From assembly GCF_014189535.1 (NCBI RefSeq), contig NZ_CP050308.1:1-64000 (forward strand): DNA of 64,000 nt. Reading direction: 5' to 3'. How positions within the stretch are numbered: the first letter of the stretch is position 1; each line of letters starts with the position of its first letter. Made by a program: the position numbers and the translations under genes. The stretch is from Rhizobium lusitanum (GTDB lineage Bacteria; Pseudomonadota; Alphaproteobacteria; Rhizobiales; Rhizobiaceae). Below are positions 28,346 through 37,953 of this stretch, piece after piece. Below the pieces are notes generated by a model. That model had not been told where the DNA came from and searched no databases. It saw only the letters and a list, made by a program, of their open reading frames with translations.

Positions 28346-29827
28346 ATGAGCGAACTGACCAGCCTGAGCATTGCCGAAGCCCGCGACAAGCTGCGCGCCA
28401 AGGATATCACCGCCACCGAACTCACCGAGGCCTATCTCTCGACGATCGATGCGGTCAATGATCAGCTCAACGCCTATATCAAGGTGACGCCGGAAAAGGC
28501 GCGCGACATGGCCAAGGCCTCCGACGCGCGTCTCGCCGCCGGCAAGGCCGGTGCGCTGGAAGGCATTCCGCTGGGAATCAAGGATCTCTTCGGCACCGAA
28601 GGCATCCACACCCAGGCCTGCAGCCACATTCTCGACGGTTTCGAGCCGCGCTACGAATCGACCGTGACCCAGAACCTCTGGAACGACGGCGCCGTCATGC
28701 TCGGCAAGCTCAACATGGATGAGTTTGCCATGGGCTCCTCCAATGAGAGCTCCTATTACGGCCCGGTGATCAACCCCTGGCGCGCGACGGGTTCGAACCA
28801 GCAGCTCGTTCCGGGCGGCTCTTCCGGCGGTTCGGCCGCTGCCGTTGCCGCGCATCTCTGCGCCGGCGCGACCGCTACCGACACCGGCGGCTCTATCCGC
28901 CAGCCCGCCGCCTTCACCGGCACGGTCGGTATCAAGCCTACCTATGGCCGCTGCTCGCGCTGGGGTATCGTCGCCTTCGCTTCGTCGCTCGACCAGGCCG
29001 GCCCGATCGCCCGCGATGTCCGCGATGCCGCTATCCTCCTGAAGTCGATGGCAAGCGTCGACGCCAAGGACACAACCTCGGTCGATCTGCCGGTGCCGGA
29101 TTATGAAGCCTCGCTCGGCCAGTCGCTGAAGGGCATGAAGATCGGCATTCCGAACGAATACCGTGTCGACGGCATGCCGGACGAGATTGAAACGCTCTGG
29201 CAGCAGGGCATCGCCTGGCTGAAGGATGCCGGCGCCGAAATCGTCAACATCTCGCTGCCGCACACGAAATATGCTCTGCCGGCCTACTACATTGTTGCTC
29301 CTGCTGAGGCATCGTCGAACCTCGCCCGTTATGACGGCGTACGTTACGGCCTGCGCGTCGATGGCGAGAATATCGCCGACATGTATGAGAAGACCCGCGC
29401 TGCCGGCTTCGGCAACGAGGTCAAGCGCCGCATCATGATCGGCACCTACGTGCTCTCCGCCGGCTATTACGACGCCTATTACCTGCGCGCCCAGAAGGTT
29501 CGCACGCTGATCAAGCGCGACTTCGAACTTGCCTTCCACGCCGGCGTCGATGCCATCCTGACGCCCGCCACACCATCCTCGGCCTTCGGCATCGCCGACG
29601 AGGACCTCGCGTCCGATCCGGTCAAGATGTACCTCAACGACATCTTCACGGTGACGGTCAACATGGCCGGTCTCCCCGGCATCGCCGTCCCTGCTGGCCT
29701 CGACTCGAAGGGCCTGCCGCTCGGCCTGCAGCTCATCGGCAAACCGTTCGACGAAGAAACGCTGTTCAAGACTGCCCACGTCATCGAACAGGCCGCCGGC
29801 AAGTTCACGCCGACGAAGTGGTGGTAA
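28346..29827 (+). CDS. gatA: Asp/Glu-tRNA amidotransferase subunit A
   Basis: The glutaminase subunit of GatCAB, 493 residues. The amidase signature is complete, with the Ser-cisSer-Lys triad elements in [11 protein letters not shown] (Lys), [15 protein letters not shown] (first Ser) and [12 protein letters not shown] (nucleophile Ser). It runs directly after gatC and should share its transcript. A stem-loop without a strong T tail follows the stop. Confidence 0.97.
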   Translation: MSELTSLSIAEARDKLRAKDITATELTEAYLSTIDAVNDQLNAYIKVTPEKARDMAKASDARLAAGKAGALEGIPLGIKDLFGTEGIHTQACSHILDGFEPRYESTVTQNLWNDGAVMLGKLNMDEFAMGSSNESSYYGPVINPWRATGSNQQLVPGGSSGGSAAAVAAHLCAGATATDTGGSIRQPAAFTGTVGIKPTYGRCSRWGIVAFASSLDQAGPIARDVRDAAILLKSMASVDAKDTTSVDLPVPDYEASLGQSLKGMKIGIPNEYRVDGMPDEIETLWQQGIAWLKDAGAEIVNISLPHTKYALPAYYIVAPAEASSNLARYDGVRYGLRVDGENIADMYEKTRAAGFGNEVKRRIMIGTYVLSAGYYDAYYLRAQKVRTLIKRDFELAFHAGVDAILTPATPSSAFGIADEDLASDPVKMYLNDIFTVTVNMAGLPGIAVPAGLDSKGLPLGLQLIGKPFDEETLFKTAHVIEQAAGKFTPTKWW

Positions 29828-29855
29828 GCAACCTCATCTTGAGATCTATGACCGT

Positions 29856-29878
29856 CGCCGACCGTAAAGCGGTCGGCG
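29856..29878. terminator. Stem-loop after gatA (weak terminator or attenuator)
   Basis: CGCCGACCG pairs perfectly with CGGTCGGCG around a five-base loop, 28 bases after the gatA stop. The downstream tail is not T-rich, so termination would be inefficient or Rho-assisted. Confidence 0.4.
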
Positions 29879-30089
29879 CGGTTGGATTTGCCGGCTGAGC
29901 GGGCGGCGCGCGCTGGATGCGAATTTCAAGAACGCCAGCGTTATAGACGCAGTCCGCAACGAATTCTTTGCCTATCCGCACCTGCCAATATTCCGCCCAG
30001 CCGCGATCACATTTTAGACCGAAATACGATCATAAATTGCAGCGGGCCGCTTGGTCTTGTCGTCTGCAACCGATTCGGAAGGTCTCTTC

Positions 30090-32099
30090 ATGCTCAAGCA
30101 AGTCACGGCGATCCTGCTCCTCAGCGTAGCATTTCCAGCGATTTCGCTGGCGGCTGACAATGGGGCCATTCGCGCCATTACCTTGTCCTCGGGCGGCCTT
30201 GCCGAGGTTTCTCGATCCGCCGCGGTCGATAGCGATGGCGTGGCCCGGCTCGAGGTGCCTCTCGATCAGGTCGACGACATGCTGAAGAGCCTTGTGGTCA
30301 ATGGGACCGAGGGCTCGGTGGCTGGCTTTTCGCTGGCAGGGCCGCAGCCGTTGCAGGAGACTTTCAAGGGTCTGCCGTTCACGCCGGAAGCGCTCTCATC
30401 CGTGCCATCGCTTCTGATATCGATACAGGGCGCGAGGGTATCGGTAACCAGCGGCGGGAAAACCGTTGAGGGAAACATTCTTGGGATCGAGACCAGGAAG
30501 GCTGGCGAGAATGCGCCAGTTCACTTGCTGACCGTTCTTGACAAGGATGGCGCGGTGGAGACGCTGGCGCTTGGCGAGGATGCGTCCGTCCGGATTGAAG
30601 ATGCCGATATGAGAGCGAAGGTCGCCAAAGCGGCGGCAGCCATTGCCCGAGGCAAGAACGACAGCACCCGCATCATCGATATCAAGGTGAACGGTGCGAA
30701 GAGCAGCGGCGATATCGGTCTAACCTATGTCGTGCCGTCTCCGATCTGGAAAACGGCTTACAAAGTTGTGACCGGGGAAAATGGCAAAGCGCGCTTGCAG
30801 GCATGGACCGTGCTGGAAAACGCCAGTGGCGAAGATTGGAAGGGCGTAAAACTGACGTTGACGTCTGCCGAGCCGGTGACGCTGAAGCAGGGCCTGCACC
30901 AGCTCTACTGGAGAGAGCGGCAGGAGGTGCCAGTCGACACGGCTTCGAACAATGTCCCTGATCCCGATAGTGGAGACCTGTCCAACAGGCAGCGTCTCGC
31001 ATCGGATGTCGAGGAACGAGCAGCCCCCGCGCCTGCTAAGGCAATGATGGGCGGCGTCAGCAGAAAGGCAAGCGCGTCTGCATACATGGCTGACGAGCTC
31101 GAAAAGCCGGCAGCGCCAATGCAAATGGCCGCAGCCAATCCGACCACTGCGACCGAAAGCGATATCTCGGCCACTTTTGAGCTTCCGGGGACTTACGATC
31201 TGGCAAATGGCAACACCTTGTCGGTGCCGATCGTGGATGCCGAACTGGATGCCGATATGGTGGACATGTATCGGGGAGGCAGCGCCTTTCCCAATCCGAT
31301 CGCCGCCGTGATGCTCAAGAACACCGCAGGCGTCAGCATGCCGGCGGGAATTCTCACACTATACGACAGCAAGATCGGCTACGTCGGCGACTCCCAGCTA
31401 TCCGCGTTGCCCAAGGGGGATACGCGCCTCGCCAGTTTCGCGACCGACCGAAAGGTATCGATCAGCGAGCAGCAGGCGCCAACTGAGGAGATTGCCTCTC
31501 TGAAGGTTTCGGATGGCGTGATGCAAGCAGTCGTTAAATATCGTCAGACGACAACCTACACTGTTTCAGGGGCGCTTGACGGCGAAAGGACTGTCATCGT
31601 CGAGCACCCGATCAGGGACGGTTGGTCATTTTCGTCGGGCGAAAGCTTCGGCAAGACGGCAACGCACCAGCGGCTCAAGGCAGTTGTGCCAGCGGCTACG
31701 GAAAAGACACTGACGGCGGTCGACGAGCAGCTCCAGAGTACCAGCTATGCTCTGGTCGATGCAGAGCCGGACATGCTGCTTGGATGGTCGGCTTCGACCC
31801 ATGACAAGGTACTCACGGACAAGCTCGCAAATCTCGCAGACGCGCGCAAAAGGCAGGTCGCGATCCAGAACGAACTGGCGAGCCTCGATAGTGAAATCGA
31901 AAAAACCATCAATGAGCAGGAGCGGATAAGACACAATATCGGCGCCGTGCCTGACAATAGTGATCTGAAGAAGCGCTATTTGAAGGCTCTGGCGGATAGC
32001 GAGGATCAAATCGCTGCAATGAACGAAAGGCGCGATTCGGTGCAGGAGGAAAGCGATCGTCGAGGCGACCATGTGACGGACATCATCAGGACATTCTGA
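30090..32099 (+). CDS. Exported DUF4139-domain protein with C-terminal coiled coil
   Basis: A 669-residue exported protein. The signal peptide is residues 1-21 (ending AISLAADNG). The central region has the DUF4139 pattern, for example LTYVVPSPIWKTAYKVV and WTVLENASGEDWKGVKLTLTS. An acidic, alanine-rich linker precedes a beta-rich segment. The last 100 residues (ARKRQVAIQNELASLDSEIEKT onward) form a charged coiled coil. DUF4139 proteins are sometimes annotated as mucoidy inhibitor MuiA-like, and their function is unknown. The ATG at 30090 has GGAAGG upstream. It separates gatCA from gatB. Confidence 0.78.
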   Translation: MLKQVTAILLLSVAFPAISLAADNGAIRAITLSSGGLAEVSRSAAVDSDGVARLEVPLDQVDDMLKSLVVNGTEGSVAGFSLAGPQPLQETFKGLPFTPEALSSVPSLLISIQGARVSVTSGGKTVEGNILGIETRKAGENAPVHLLTVLDKDGAVETLALGEDASVRIEDADMRAKVAKAAAAIARGKNDSTRIIDIKVNGAKSSGDIGLTYVVPSPIWKTAYKVVTGENGKARLQAWTVLENASGEDWKGVKLTLTSAEPVTLKQGLHQLYWRERQEVPVDTASNNVPDPDSGDLSNRQRLASDVEERAAPAPAKAMMGGVSRKASASAYMADELEKPAAPMQMAAANPTTATESDISATFELPGTYDLANGNTLSVPIVDAELDADMVDMYRGGSAFPNPIAAVMLKNTAGVSMPAGILTLYDSKIGYVGDSQLSALPKGDTRLASFATDRKVSISEQQAPTEEIASLKVSDGVMQAVVKYRQTTTYTVSGALDGERTVIVEHPIRDGWSFSSGESFGKTATHQRLKAVVPAATEKTLTAVDEQLQSTSYALVDAEPDMLLGWSASTHDKVLTDKLANLADARKRQVAIQNELASLDSEIEKTINEQERIRHNIGAVPDNSDLKKRYLKALADSEDQIAAMNERRDSVQEESDRRGDHVTDIIRTF

Positions 32100-32139
32100 T
32101 CGCTCTCGGCGCACCGCCCGTGAGCCGCCTCAGCGGGTG

Positions 32140-32166
32140 AGAGCCGCCCCGATCGGGCGACTCTCG
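32140..32166. terminator. Near-palindromic hairpin between DUF4139 and yjhX genes
   Basis: GAGAG and CTCTC form the outer stem with an inner GCCC/GGGC pairing; a second hairpin (CCCGTGAG with CTCAGCGGG) lies just before it. The location between convergent genes suggests a shared terminator, though no T-run follows. Confidence 0.35.
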
Positions 32167-32171
32167 TGTCT

Positions 32172-32429
32172 CTATCGATTATTCAATTGCGCCCTGACCA
32201 GCTTCAGCCCCTTCTCCGTGATCCGATAGGGATAGCCGTCGGTAGACCTGATGGCCTTCAGGCGTCTGAGCTTGCGAAAGAGTTCAATCCCGAAATCGGG
32301 ATAGAGCCAGCCGTCGCGCGTAAAGCAGCTCGCGTCCTCGATCTTCTTGGTTTCAGAACGAATGATTTCAATGCGCCCGCCCTGGGCGAGCAGATGCAGG
32401 ATGCGCTGTTCGGCGCGGGAAATGTCCAT
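32172..32429 (-). CDS. yjhX: YjhX/TopAI-type toxin family protein (UPF0386)
   Basis: An 85-residue protein aligning end to end with E. coli YjhX (TopAI): MDISRAEQRILHLLAQGGRI at the start, CFTRDGWLYPDFGIELFRKL in the middle and a C-terminal GYPYRITEKGLKLVRAQLNNR. In E. coli TopAI binds and inhibits topoisomerase I, and the neighbouring GNAT protein YjhQ acts as antitoxin. Here the nearest divergent gene, 301 bases away, is also a GNAT. The ATG at 32429 matches the family N-terminus; an in-frame extension to 32525 is rejected. Rhizobial homologues exist, so toxicity is an inference. Confidence 0.88.
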   Translation of the reverse strand: MDISRAEQRILHLLAQGGRIEIIRSETKKIEDASCFTRDGWLYPDFGIELFRKLRRLKAIRSTDGYPYRITEKGLKLVRAQLNNR

Positions 32430-32730
32430 GGTTCTCAAGATCCGGAAAGCGCCATAAGGCGCAACAAAACGATCCGGCGCTCCCTTCAGGGAAGCCGGGG
32501 CTTCGTTTTCGGGCCCAGCGCGCAAGAAGACTTGCGGGCGGGGCCTTTACCGGGGCTCAGACGAGTTGGACATAAAAACTCCATTGACGCAGCACTTTTA
32601 AAACAGGTTGCAGACGGCGGTCAAGTTTCACCCTTGTTAAACATAGCCGGCTATCCGGAGGTTGCTCTCATCTGGCCGCTGGAAAAAGGCGTTTGCAGGT
32701 GCTTTACTGCCGAAAATGCCTGGGGGCTCG
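32430..32730. other. Intergenic region between yjhX and the divergent GNAT
   Basis: About 300 bases with no convincing gene. It must hold divergent promoters. The minus-strand frame runs open for 32 codons upstream of yjhX, but the encoded residues look non-conserved. In E. coli the topAI leader is regulatory; I see no clear leader peptide here. Confidence 0.45.
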
Positions 32731-33240
32731 ATGATCCATATTCGCAATGCTCGTGAGGGCGAAACGGAGATATTGACCAATATCGGCCTGCGGTCGTGGC
32801 GGAAGGCCATGGGGTCGGTCGGTGGCTCAGAGGCGATGCTGGAAAGTGCCAGCGATGCCTTCTCGAATTTCACCCGCGATGTCTGGTTGACGATTACCGT
32901 CGTCGAACTGAATGGGGAGATCGCCGGCTGGGCGGCGCGCGAGGCGCTGGACGAGACCATCTCCGATTTCTGGATCGACCCCGATTATCTGCGCCAAGGG
33001 CTCGGCTCGGCGTTGCTCGCGCGCATCGAGCAGGATGTTCTGGGGCAGGGGCTGGAGAAGGTCTCCTTGCAGACCCATGCCGACAACGGCGAGGCGATCG
33101 GTTTCTTCAAAGCCCATGGCTATGCCATCCATTGGCTCTCCGTCGTCTATTCTCCCAAGCTCGATCGCGACGTGCCGACGCTCGGTCTCGCCAAGACGCT
33201 GGTCGACAGCAGCGACGGGACATATGGTTCGGGCTTATAG
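32731..33240 (+). CDS. GNAT-family N-acetyltransferase (divergent neighbour of yjhX)
   Basis: A 169-residue GNAT. The acetyl-CoA-binding segment is DPDYLRQGLGSALLARIEQDV, followed by SLQTHADNGEAIGFFKAHGYAI, the classical late strand. The ATG at 32731 (MIHIRNARE) follows TGGGGG. A further extension upstream is possible but unlikely. It may be a metabolic enzyme, or the counterpart of the E. coli YjhQ antitoxin given its neighbour. It is 87 bases before gatB. Confidence 0.85.
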   Translation: MIHIRNAREGETEILTNIGLRSWRKAMGSVGGSEAMLESASDAFSNFTRDVWLTITVVELNGEIAGWAAREALDETISDFWIDPDYLRQGLGSALLARIEQDVLGQGLEKVSLQTHADNGEAIGFFKAHGYAIHWLSVVYSPKLDRDVPTLGLAKTLVDSSDGTYGSGL

Positions 33241-33327
33241 CGCCCGCGCGGTGCCGAAAGTCTTGCGCCGCCCCGCCAATTGCTCTACCTCACGAAGTTC
33301 AGAAGAACAGCATTTCAAGAGCTTCCC

Positions 33328-34833
33328 ATGACCCTTGTCGACGTCCGCACACCAGATCCGAAGCGCTTCATTCCCGGTGCCACCGGCGATTGGGAGATTG
33401 TTATCGGGATGGAAGTCCATGCCCAGGTGTTGAGCAAATCCAAGCTCTTCTCCGGTGCTTCGACCGAGTTCGGCAAGCCACAGAATTCCAACGTCTCGCT
33501 GGTTGATGCCGCCATGCCTGGCATGTTGCCAGTTATCAACGAGGAATGCGTCAAGCAGGCCGTGCGTACTGGTCTTGGTCTTAAGGCGCAGATCAACAAC
33601 CGTTCGATCTTCGACCGCAAGAACTATTTCTATCCCGACCTGCCGCAGGGCTATCAGATCTCGCAGTTCAAGGATCCGATCGTCGGCGAGGGCAAGATCG
33701 TCATCTCGCTCGGTCCGGATCGTCAGGGCCAGTTCGAGGATATCGAGATCGGCATCGAGCGCCTGCATTTGGAGCAGGACGCCGGCAAGTCGATACACGA
33801 CCAGCACGCCACCATGTCCTATGTCGACCTGAACCGGTCCGGCGTGGCGCTGATGGAAATCGTCTCCAAGCCGGACATGCGCTCGTCGGATGAGGCCAAG
33901 GCCTATATGACCAAACTGCGTTCGATCGTGCGTTATCTCGGCACCTGCGACGGTAACATGGACGAAGGCTCGATGCGCGCTGACGTCAACGTTTCCGTGC
34001 GTCGCCCCGGCGGCGAGTTCGGCACGCGTTGCGAAATCAAAAACGTTAACTCCATCCGCTTCATCGGCCAGGCAATCGAATACGAAGCCCGCCGCCAGAT
34101 CGGTATTCTGGAAGACGGCGGCTCCATCGATCAGGAAACCCGCCTGTTTGACCCGAACAAGGGCGAGACCCGCTCCATGCGCTCCAAGGAAGATGCGCAT
34201 GACTATCGCTATTTCCCCGACCCGGACCTGCTGCCGCTCGAATTCGATGACGCCTTCGTCACGGAGCTTGCTGCGCATCTGCCGGAGCTGCCGGATGACA
34301 AGAAGGAGCGCTTCGTGCGTGAGCTTGGCCTGTCGATCTACGATGCCTCGGTGCTCGTCTCAGAAAAGGCGATTGCCGATTATTTCGAGACGGTTGCGGC
34401 GGGTCGTGACGGCAAAATGGCGGCGAACTGGGTGATCAACGACTTGCTGGGCGCCTTGAACAGAACCGGCAAAGACATTGAAGAGACTCCGGTTTCGCCC
34501 GCCCAGCTCGGCGCGATTATCGACCTCATCAAGGCCGAAACCATCTCCGGCAAGATCGCCAAGGACGTGTTCGAGATCGTGCTCACCGAAGGCGGCGACC
34601 CCGCCGAGATCGTCGAAGCCCGAGGGATGAAGCAGGTCACCGACACCGGCGCCATCGAGAAGGCCGTCGATGAGATCATCGCCGCCAATCCGGATCAGGT
34701 CGCCAAGGTCAAGGCCAAGCCGACACTTGCCGGCTGGTTCGTCGGCCAGGTGATGAAGTCGACCGGCGGCAAGGCCAATCCGCAGGCCGTGCAGGCCCTC
34801 GTCAAGGCCAAGCTCGGCATCGAAGAGGAATAA
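33328..34833 (+). CDS. gatB: Asp/Glu-tRNA amidotransferase subunit B
   Basis: The tRNA-binding and kinase subunit of GatCAB, 501 residues. Signatures: [20 protein letters not shown] near the N-terminus, [34 protein letters not shown] and the C-terminal YqeY-like tail ([18 protein letters not shown]). ATG 33328 gives [10 protein letters not shown]; an upstream in-frame extension is rejected. It is separated from gatCA by three unrelated genes and followed after four bases by a GNAT gene. Confidence 0.97.
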   Translation: MTLVDVRTPDPKRFIPGATGDWEIVIGMEVHAQVLSKSKLFSGASTEFGKPQNSNVSLVDAAMPGMLPVINEECVKQAVRTGLGLKAQINNRSIFDRKNYFYPDLPQGYQISQFKDPIVGEGKIVISLGPDRQGQFEDIEIGIERLHLEQDAGKSIHDQHATMSYVDLNRSGVALMEIVSKPDMRSSDEAKAYMTKLRSIVRYLGTCDGNMDEGSMRADVNVSVRRPGGEFGTRCEIKNVNSIRFIGQAIEYEARRQIGILEDGGSIDQETRLFDPNKGETRSMRSKEDAHDYRYFPDPDLLPLEFDDAFVTELAAHLPELPDDKKERFVRELGLSIYDASVLVSEKAIADYFETVAAGRDGKMAANWVINDLLGALNRTGKDIEETPVSPAQLGAIIDLIKAETISGKIAKDVFEIVLTEGGDPAEIVEARGMKQVTDTGAIEKAVDEIIAANPDQVAKVKAKPTLAGWFVGQVMKSTGGKANPQAVQALVKAKLGIEEE

Positions 34834-34837
34834 TTCG

Positions 34838-35341
34838 GTGTTCTTTGTCCGCACCGCCGGCGAGCAGGACCTGGAAAAGGTCCGCGCTCTGCTGCGCGAA
34901 ACCTGGCATGCGACCTACGATCGGCTTTATGGCGCGGACAAGGTCAGCGAGCTGCATGGTTCCTGGCATTCTCTCCAGTCCCTAAGGACACGGCTCGCCC
35001 GAAAGAACGCGGAGTTTCTCGTCGCGGACGACGGCAAAAACATCGGCGGCATGGGCTATGCCGCCATGTCGACGGAACTCGCGAAAACCGTCATGCTCTA
35101 CATGCTCTATGTCAGCCCACGCTGCCAGCGCCAGGGCATCGGCCGCGACATCTTCGCCGAGCTGGAAACCTGCTTTCCTGACGCCGAAGTCATGCGGCTC
35201 GAAGTTGATCCCCAAAACGATCCGGCGACTGCCTTTTACAAAGCGCATGGTTTTGTCGAGGTTGGTCGCACGGAAAACTGCGGCGATGCGCAGTCGGGCA
35301 TTCCGGCGCTGATATTCGAGAAGCCCCTCGAAAACCATTGA
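34838..35341 (+). CDS. GNAT-family N-acetyltransferase
   Basis: A 167-residue acetyltransferase with the motif MLYVSPRCQRQGIGRDIFAELE for acetyl-CoA binding and LEVDPQNDPATAFYKAHGFVEV as the C-terminal hallmark. The GTG start lies four bases after the gatB stop, with GAGGAA at the gatB end as ribosome-binding site, so translation is coupled to gatB. RimI-like or small-molecule activity is possible but not determinable. Confidence 0.87.
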   Translation: MFFVRTAGEQDLEKVRALLRETWHATYDRLYGADKVSELHGSWHSLQSLRTRLARKNAEFLVADDGKNIGGMGYAAMSTELAKTVMLYMLYVSPRCQRQGIGRDIFAELETCFPDAEVMRLEVDPQNDPATAFYKAHGFVEVGRTENCGDAQSGIPALIFEKPLENH

Positions 35342-35360
35342 AAGCCTAGGCAGGTTGATC

Positions 35361-35828
35361 ATGAATAGTGCCGATTTGATCATTCGCGAGGCCTGCGAAT
35401 CCGACCTACCAGCTTTGATCGCTCTTTTCGCCGCCGATGCTGTCGGCGGCCACGGCGATACCATCGATCCATCCGCCTATGACGACTATCTTCGGGCGTT
35501 CCGCACGATTGAAGCCTCATTCGATCAGACGCTCTTCGCCGCCGAGCTGACCGGCGAAGTTGTCGGCACGTTCCAGACGATGATCACGACATCTCTGAAC
35601 GGGCGCGGCTCCTCCGCGATGATCATCGAGGCGGTGCAGACGCGCAACGACCTGCGCGGGCAGGGGATTGGCGCCGCAATGATCGAATTCTGCATCACCG
35701 AGGCAAAAAGTCGCGGTGTGCGGCTGGTGCAGCTGACATCGAACGCAGTGCGCAAGGATGCCCATCGTTTCTATGAGAGATTGGGTTTCAAGCCGACCCA
35801 TCTGGGCTTCAAGATGGCTTTGAAATGA
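35361..35828 (+). CDS. GNAT-family N-acetyltransferase
   Basis: A 155-residue acetyltransferase. The binding motif is AVQTRNDLRGQGIGAAMIEFC, and LTSNAVRKDAHRFYERLGFKPTHLGFK is a typical small-molecule GNAT C-terminus. It follows the previous GNAT by 19 bases on the same strand and is probably co-transcribed. Start at ATG 35361; an in-frame TTG two codons upstream is less likely. Confidence 0.87.
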   Translation: MNSADLIIREACESDLPALIALFAADAVGGHGDTIDPSAYDDYLRAFRTIEASFDQTLFAAELTGEVVGTFQTMITTSLNGRGSSAMIIEAVQTRNDLRGQGIGAAMIEFCITEAKSRGVRLVQLTSNAVRKDAHRFYERLGFKPTHLGFKMALK

Positions 35829-35932
35829 CCGCTTTTCCCGCTGGAATCACTGGACAAGCAAGCCTAGTGGCGGCATAAGCGAGGGATCGAATTCTGGTAT
35901 CGCTCGCCTTTTTGCGGGCACAAGGAAAAGAC

Positions 35933-36331
35933 ATGTGGAATTTACTCCTGCAAACCTTCACTTGGTGGAATGGTCAGACGATGGGCACCCGCTTCGCGAC
36001 ATGGCGGTTCGGCAAGCGCGTCGGCGAGGATGAATTGGGCAATGTCTATTACGAGGGCGGCATGTCCTCCTATGGTCTTCAGAAGCGCTGGGTGATCTAC
36101 AAGGGTTATGCCGAGGCTTCCGCCATTCCTCCGGGCTGGCACGGCTGGATGCATCACCGCACCGACGTTCCGCCGACCAAGGATAATTACGTCGCCAAGG
36201 AATGGGAAACAGGTCATCGCGCCAATCCCACCGGTTCGCCGCAGGCCTATCGTCCGCCGGGTTCGCTCGCCGTTGCCGGCGAACGTCCGCGCGTGACCGG
36301 CGACTATGACGCCTGGACGCCGGGCAACTGA
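35933..36331 (+). CDS. NADH:ubiquinone oxidoreductase subunit NDUFA12 homologue
   Basis: A 132-residue homologue of the mitochondrial complex I accessory subunit NDUFA12 (B17.2), found in alphaproteobacteria. Conserved pattern: FTWWNGQTMGTRFATWRFG at the start, GNVYYEGGMSSYGLQKRWVIY, IPPGWHGWMHHRTDVPP, and a Pro-rich end with YDAWTPGN. AAGGA precedes the ATG by six bases. It is peripheral to the core nuo operon, which is not in the window. Confidence 0.95.
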   Translation: MWNLLLQTFTWWNGQTMGTRFATWRFGKRVGEDELGNVYYEGGMSSYGLQKRWVIYKGYAEASAIPPGWHGWMHHRTDVPPTKDNYVAKEWETGHRANPTGSPQAYRPPGSLAVAGERPRVTGDYDAWTPGN

Positions 36332-36435
36332 GCATAGAAGGCGGGCTCGTCCTTTGGCCACAATTGGCCTATAGGCGCAGAACATGCCGGCTCGTGCTCG
36401 GCGCTTTGACCGAGACCAAGCGGAGATTGGCGGAT

Positions 36436-36876
36436 ATGACGTTTTTCACGCGGAGCGCTACTTTGCGTGCGATATCGGCAGCAGTTCTTGCCTTTGCCGC
36501 AGGAGCCTTGTTGCCACCGGCCGCCGAAGCCGCCCGTATTTCCAATCCCGTTGCCGTCTTCTCCGGTCTCGACAAGATCACCGGACGCATCACCACCTTC
36601 GATGTCTATGTCAACGAGACGGTGCAGTTCGGTGCCCTGCAGGTGACGCCGAAGGCTTGCTATTCGCGAGATGATAACGAGCAGCAGAAGGTCGATGGCT
36701 TTGTTGAAGTGGACGAGATCACCCTCGACCGCCGCATTCGCCGCATCTTCACCGGCTGGATGTTCGCCGACAGCCCCGGCCTTAACGCCGTCGAGCATCC
36801 GATCTATGACGTCTGGTTGAAAGAGTGCAAGCAGAAGTCGGATATCCCGCCGCCGGACTCGGCTGGCACCAAGTAA
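36436..36876 (+). CDS. Exported DUF2155 protein
   Basis: A 146-residue protein with an N-terminal signal peptide (hydrophobic AISAAVLAFAAGALL, cleavage near EAARI) and the DUF2155 core: AVFSGLDKITGRITTFDVYVNETVQFGALQV, then ACYSRD and RIFTGWMFADSPGLNAVEHPIYDVW. Function unknown; conserved in Rhizobiales next to the NDUFA12 gene and upstream of aat/acc genes, as seen here. ATG 36436 is chosen over an upstream TTG. Confidence 0.85.
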   Translation: MTFFTRSATLRAISAAVLAFAAGALLPPAAEAARISNPVAVFSGLDKITGRITTFDVYVNETVQFGALQVTPKACYSRDDNEQQKVDGFVEVDEITLDRRIRRIFTGWMFADSPGLNAVEHPIYDVWLKECKQKSDIPPPDSAGTK

Positions 36877-36911
36877 AGCACCTCTCCAAACTTTGACAAC
36901 GACGTGATGTT

Positions 36912-36939
36912 CGCCCGCAGAAATGATCTTCTGCGGGCG
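36912..36939. terminator. Bidirectional hairpin between DUF2155 and DUF1062 genes
   Basis: CGCCCGCAGAA pairs perfectly with TTCTGCGGGCG around a six-base loop, followed by ATTTCGTTACT. It lies between convergent genes and probably terminates both. Confidence 0.65.
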
Positions 36940-36945
36940 ATTTCG

Positions 36946-37584
36946 TTACTCATCGTATCTCCGCGAAGCGGCGCTCATCTCAGCCGGATATCGACCGGTT
37001 TCGTTCGTGAGATCAATGACGACGCTCGTGCCATTCTTGATTCGTCGCCGCATGGCGTCAGCGCGATCCGGATGGGTTTGCAGTTTCCCGCTTCTATGCA
37101 GCGCCTGAAGCCGGGATCGTGAGATGTCGAGTTCTGCGGCGAGCAGGCGGTCCAGCCGCGTACTGACAGGAAACGCGACCGCCAACTCGATGTTGAGTAC
37201 GGTCCAGCCGTCCGTTTCGCCCAGAACCTCCTTCTGAACATTGGCATCGGCAAATTCGTCGATGCGCTGAGCCTTGCGCCTCAGTGCATCGAGGTCGAAT
37301 TCCTGCGCCCGTATCCAGTTGAGATCGTTGGTTTGCAGTGCCTCGAGAGTGGCAGGCGCCAGCCCACGAACATTCTGGCGCTCGAACAGCGTTCGGTTCC
37401 ATGTCTTGTCGCAGGCCGCGCATTTATAGACGAGCCAGGCGTCGAGTTTCTTGCCGTTGGCGTTGAGCCTGATCTTGCCGCTGGATCTGAAAGGCTTGAG
37501 GCCTCCGCAGCCGCTGCAGACGATCCATGGCTGAGGGGCAGTTTTGGGATTGATGGTCCATCGGACCCTTAAAATAGTGCACAT
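36946..37584 (-). CDS. DUF1062 family protein
   Basis: A 212-residue protein starting MCTILRVRWTINPKTAPQPW. Two Cys pairs (VCSGCGGLKPF and YKCAACDKTWN) suggest a zinc-binding N-terminal domain, with a helical C-terminal half containing SRSRLQALHRSGKL, an S4-like RNA-binding element. This matches DUF1062 as I recall it. Function unknown; the S4-like stretch hints at RNA binding. Start at ATG 37584. Confidence 0.8.
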   Translation of the reverse strand: MCTILRVRWTINPKTAPQPWIVCSGCGGLKPFRSSGKIRLNANGKKLDAWLVYKCAACDKTWNRTLFERQNVRGLAPATLEALQTNDLNWIRAQEFDLDALRRKAQRIDEFADANVQKEVLGETDGWTVLNIELAVAFPVSTRLDRLLAAELDISRSRLQALHRSGKLQTHPDRADAMRRRIKNGTSVVIDLTNETGRYPAEMSAASRRYDE

Positions 37585-37953
37585 ACCGTCTTGGTCTTCC
37601 GTTCGGAAGTTCACCAAGCTGGCGGCAGGACAAACCCTTTACGGGCGCGGTGTGGCGATGTCTAGGACAGATGAAGAGCTGAGACAGCAATGGCTGCGCA
37701 TGGCGCATGTCAACAATGCCAAACCGGTCTCAGACCACCACCCGATGAACATGATCATATGCCGGGCGGCGATGAGCTGCCCTGGCATACGGGGTGAAAT
37801 TGGATGAGACCGGTATTTACGAAGGCAAAGTGAAACCTCGACGCGCCAACACTCTTCGCGTCGAGCGATAGCAGATCACAACCGGAATTTGAAGCCGTGA
37901 AGGCGCCGAAAGGCCGGTTGTCCTTCAGTGGATCAAACCGGCCGGAATCGTTC
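37585..37953. other. Intergenic region between DUF1062 and DUF2167 genes
   Basis: About 370 bases with promoters expected for DUF1062. A plus-strand frame from ATG 37658 to 37807 encodes 49 residues (MSRTDEELRQQWLRMAH...) with no recognised family; I do not call it a gene. Confidence 0.4.

Noticed and set aside
27941..29779. 612-codon minus-strand frame
   Set aside because: Antisense to gatC and gatA, whose motifs are complete.
37658..37807. 49-codon plus-strand small ORF between DUF1062 and DUF2167
   Set aside because: No ribosome-binding site of note, no recognised family and no neighbour context; kept as part of the intergenic description.
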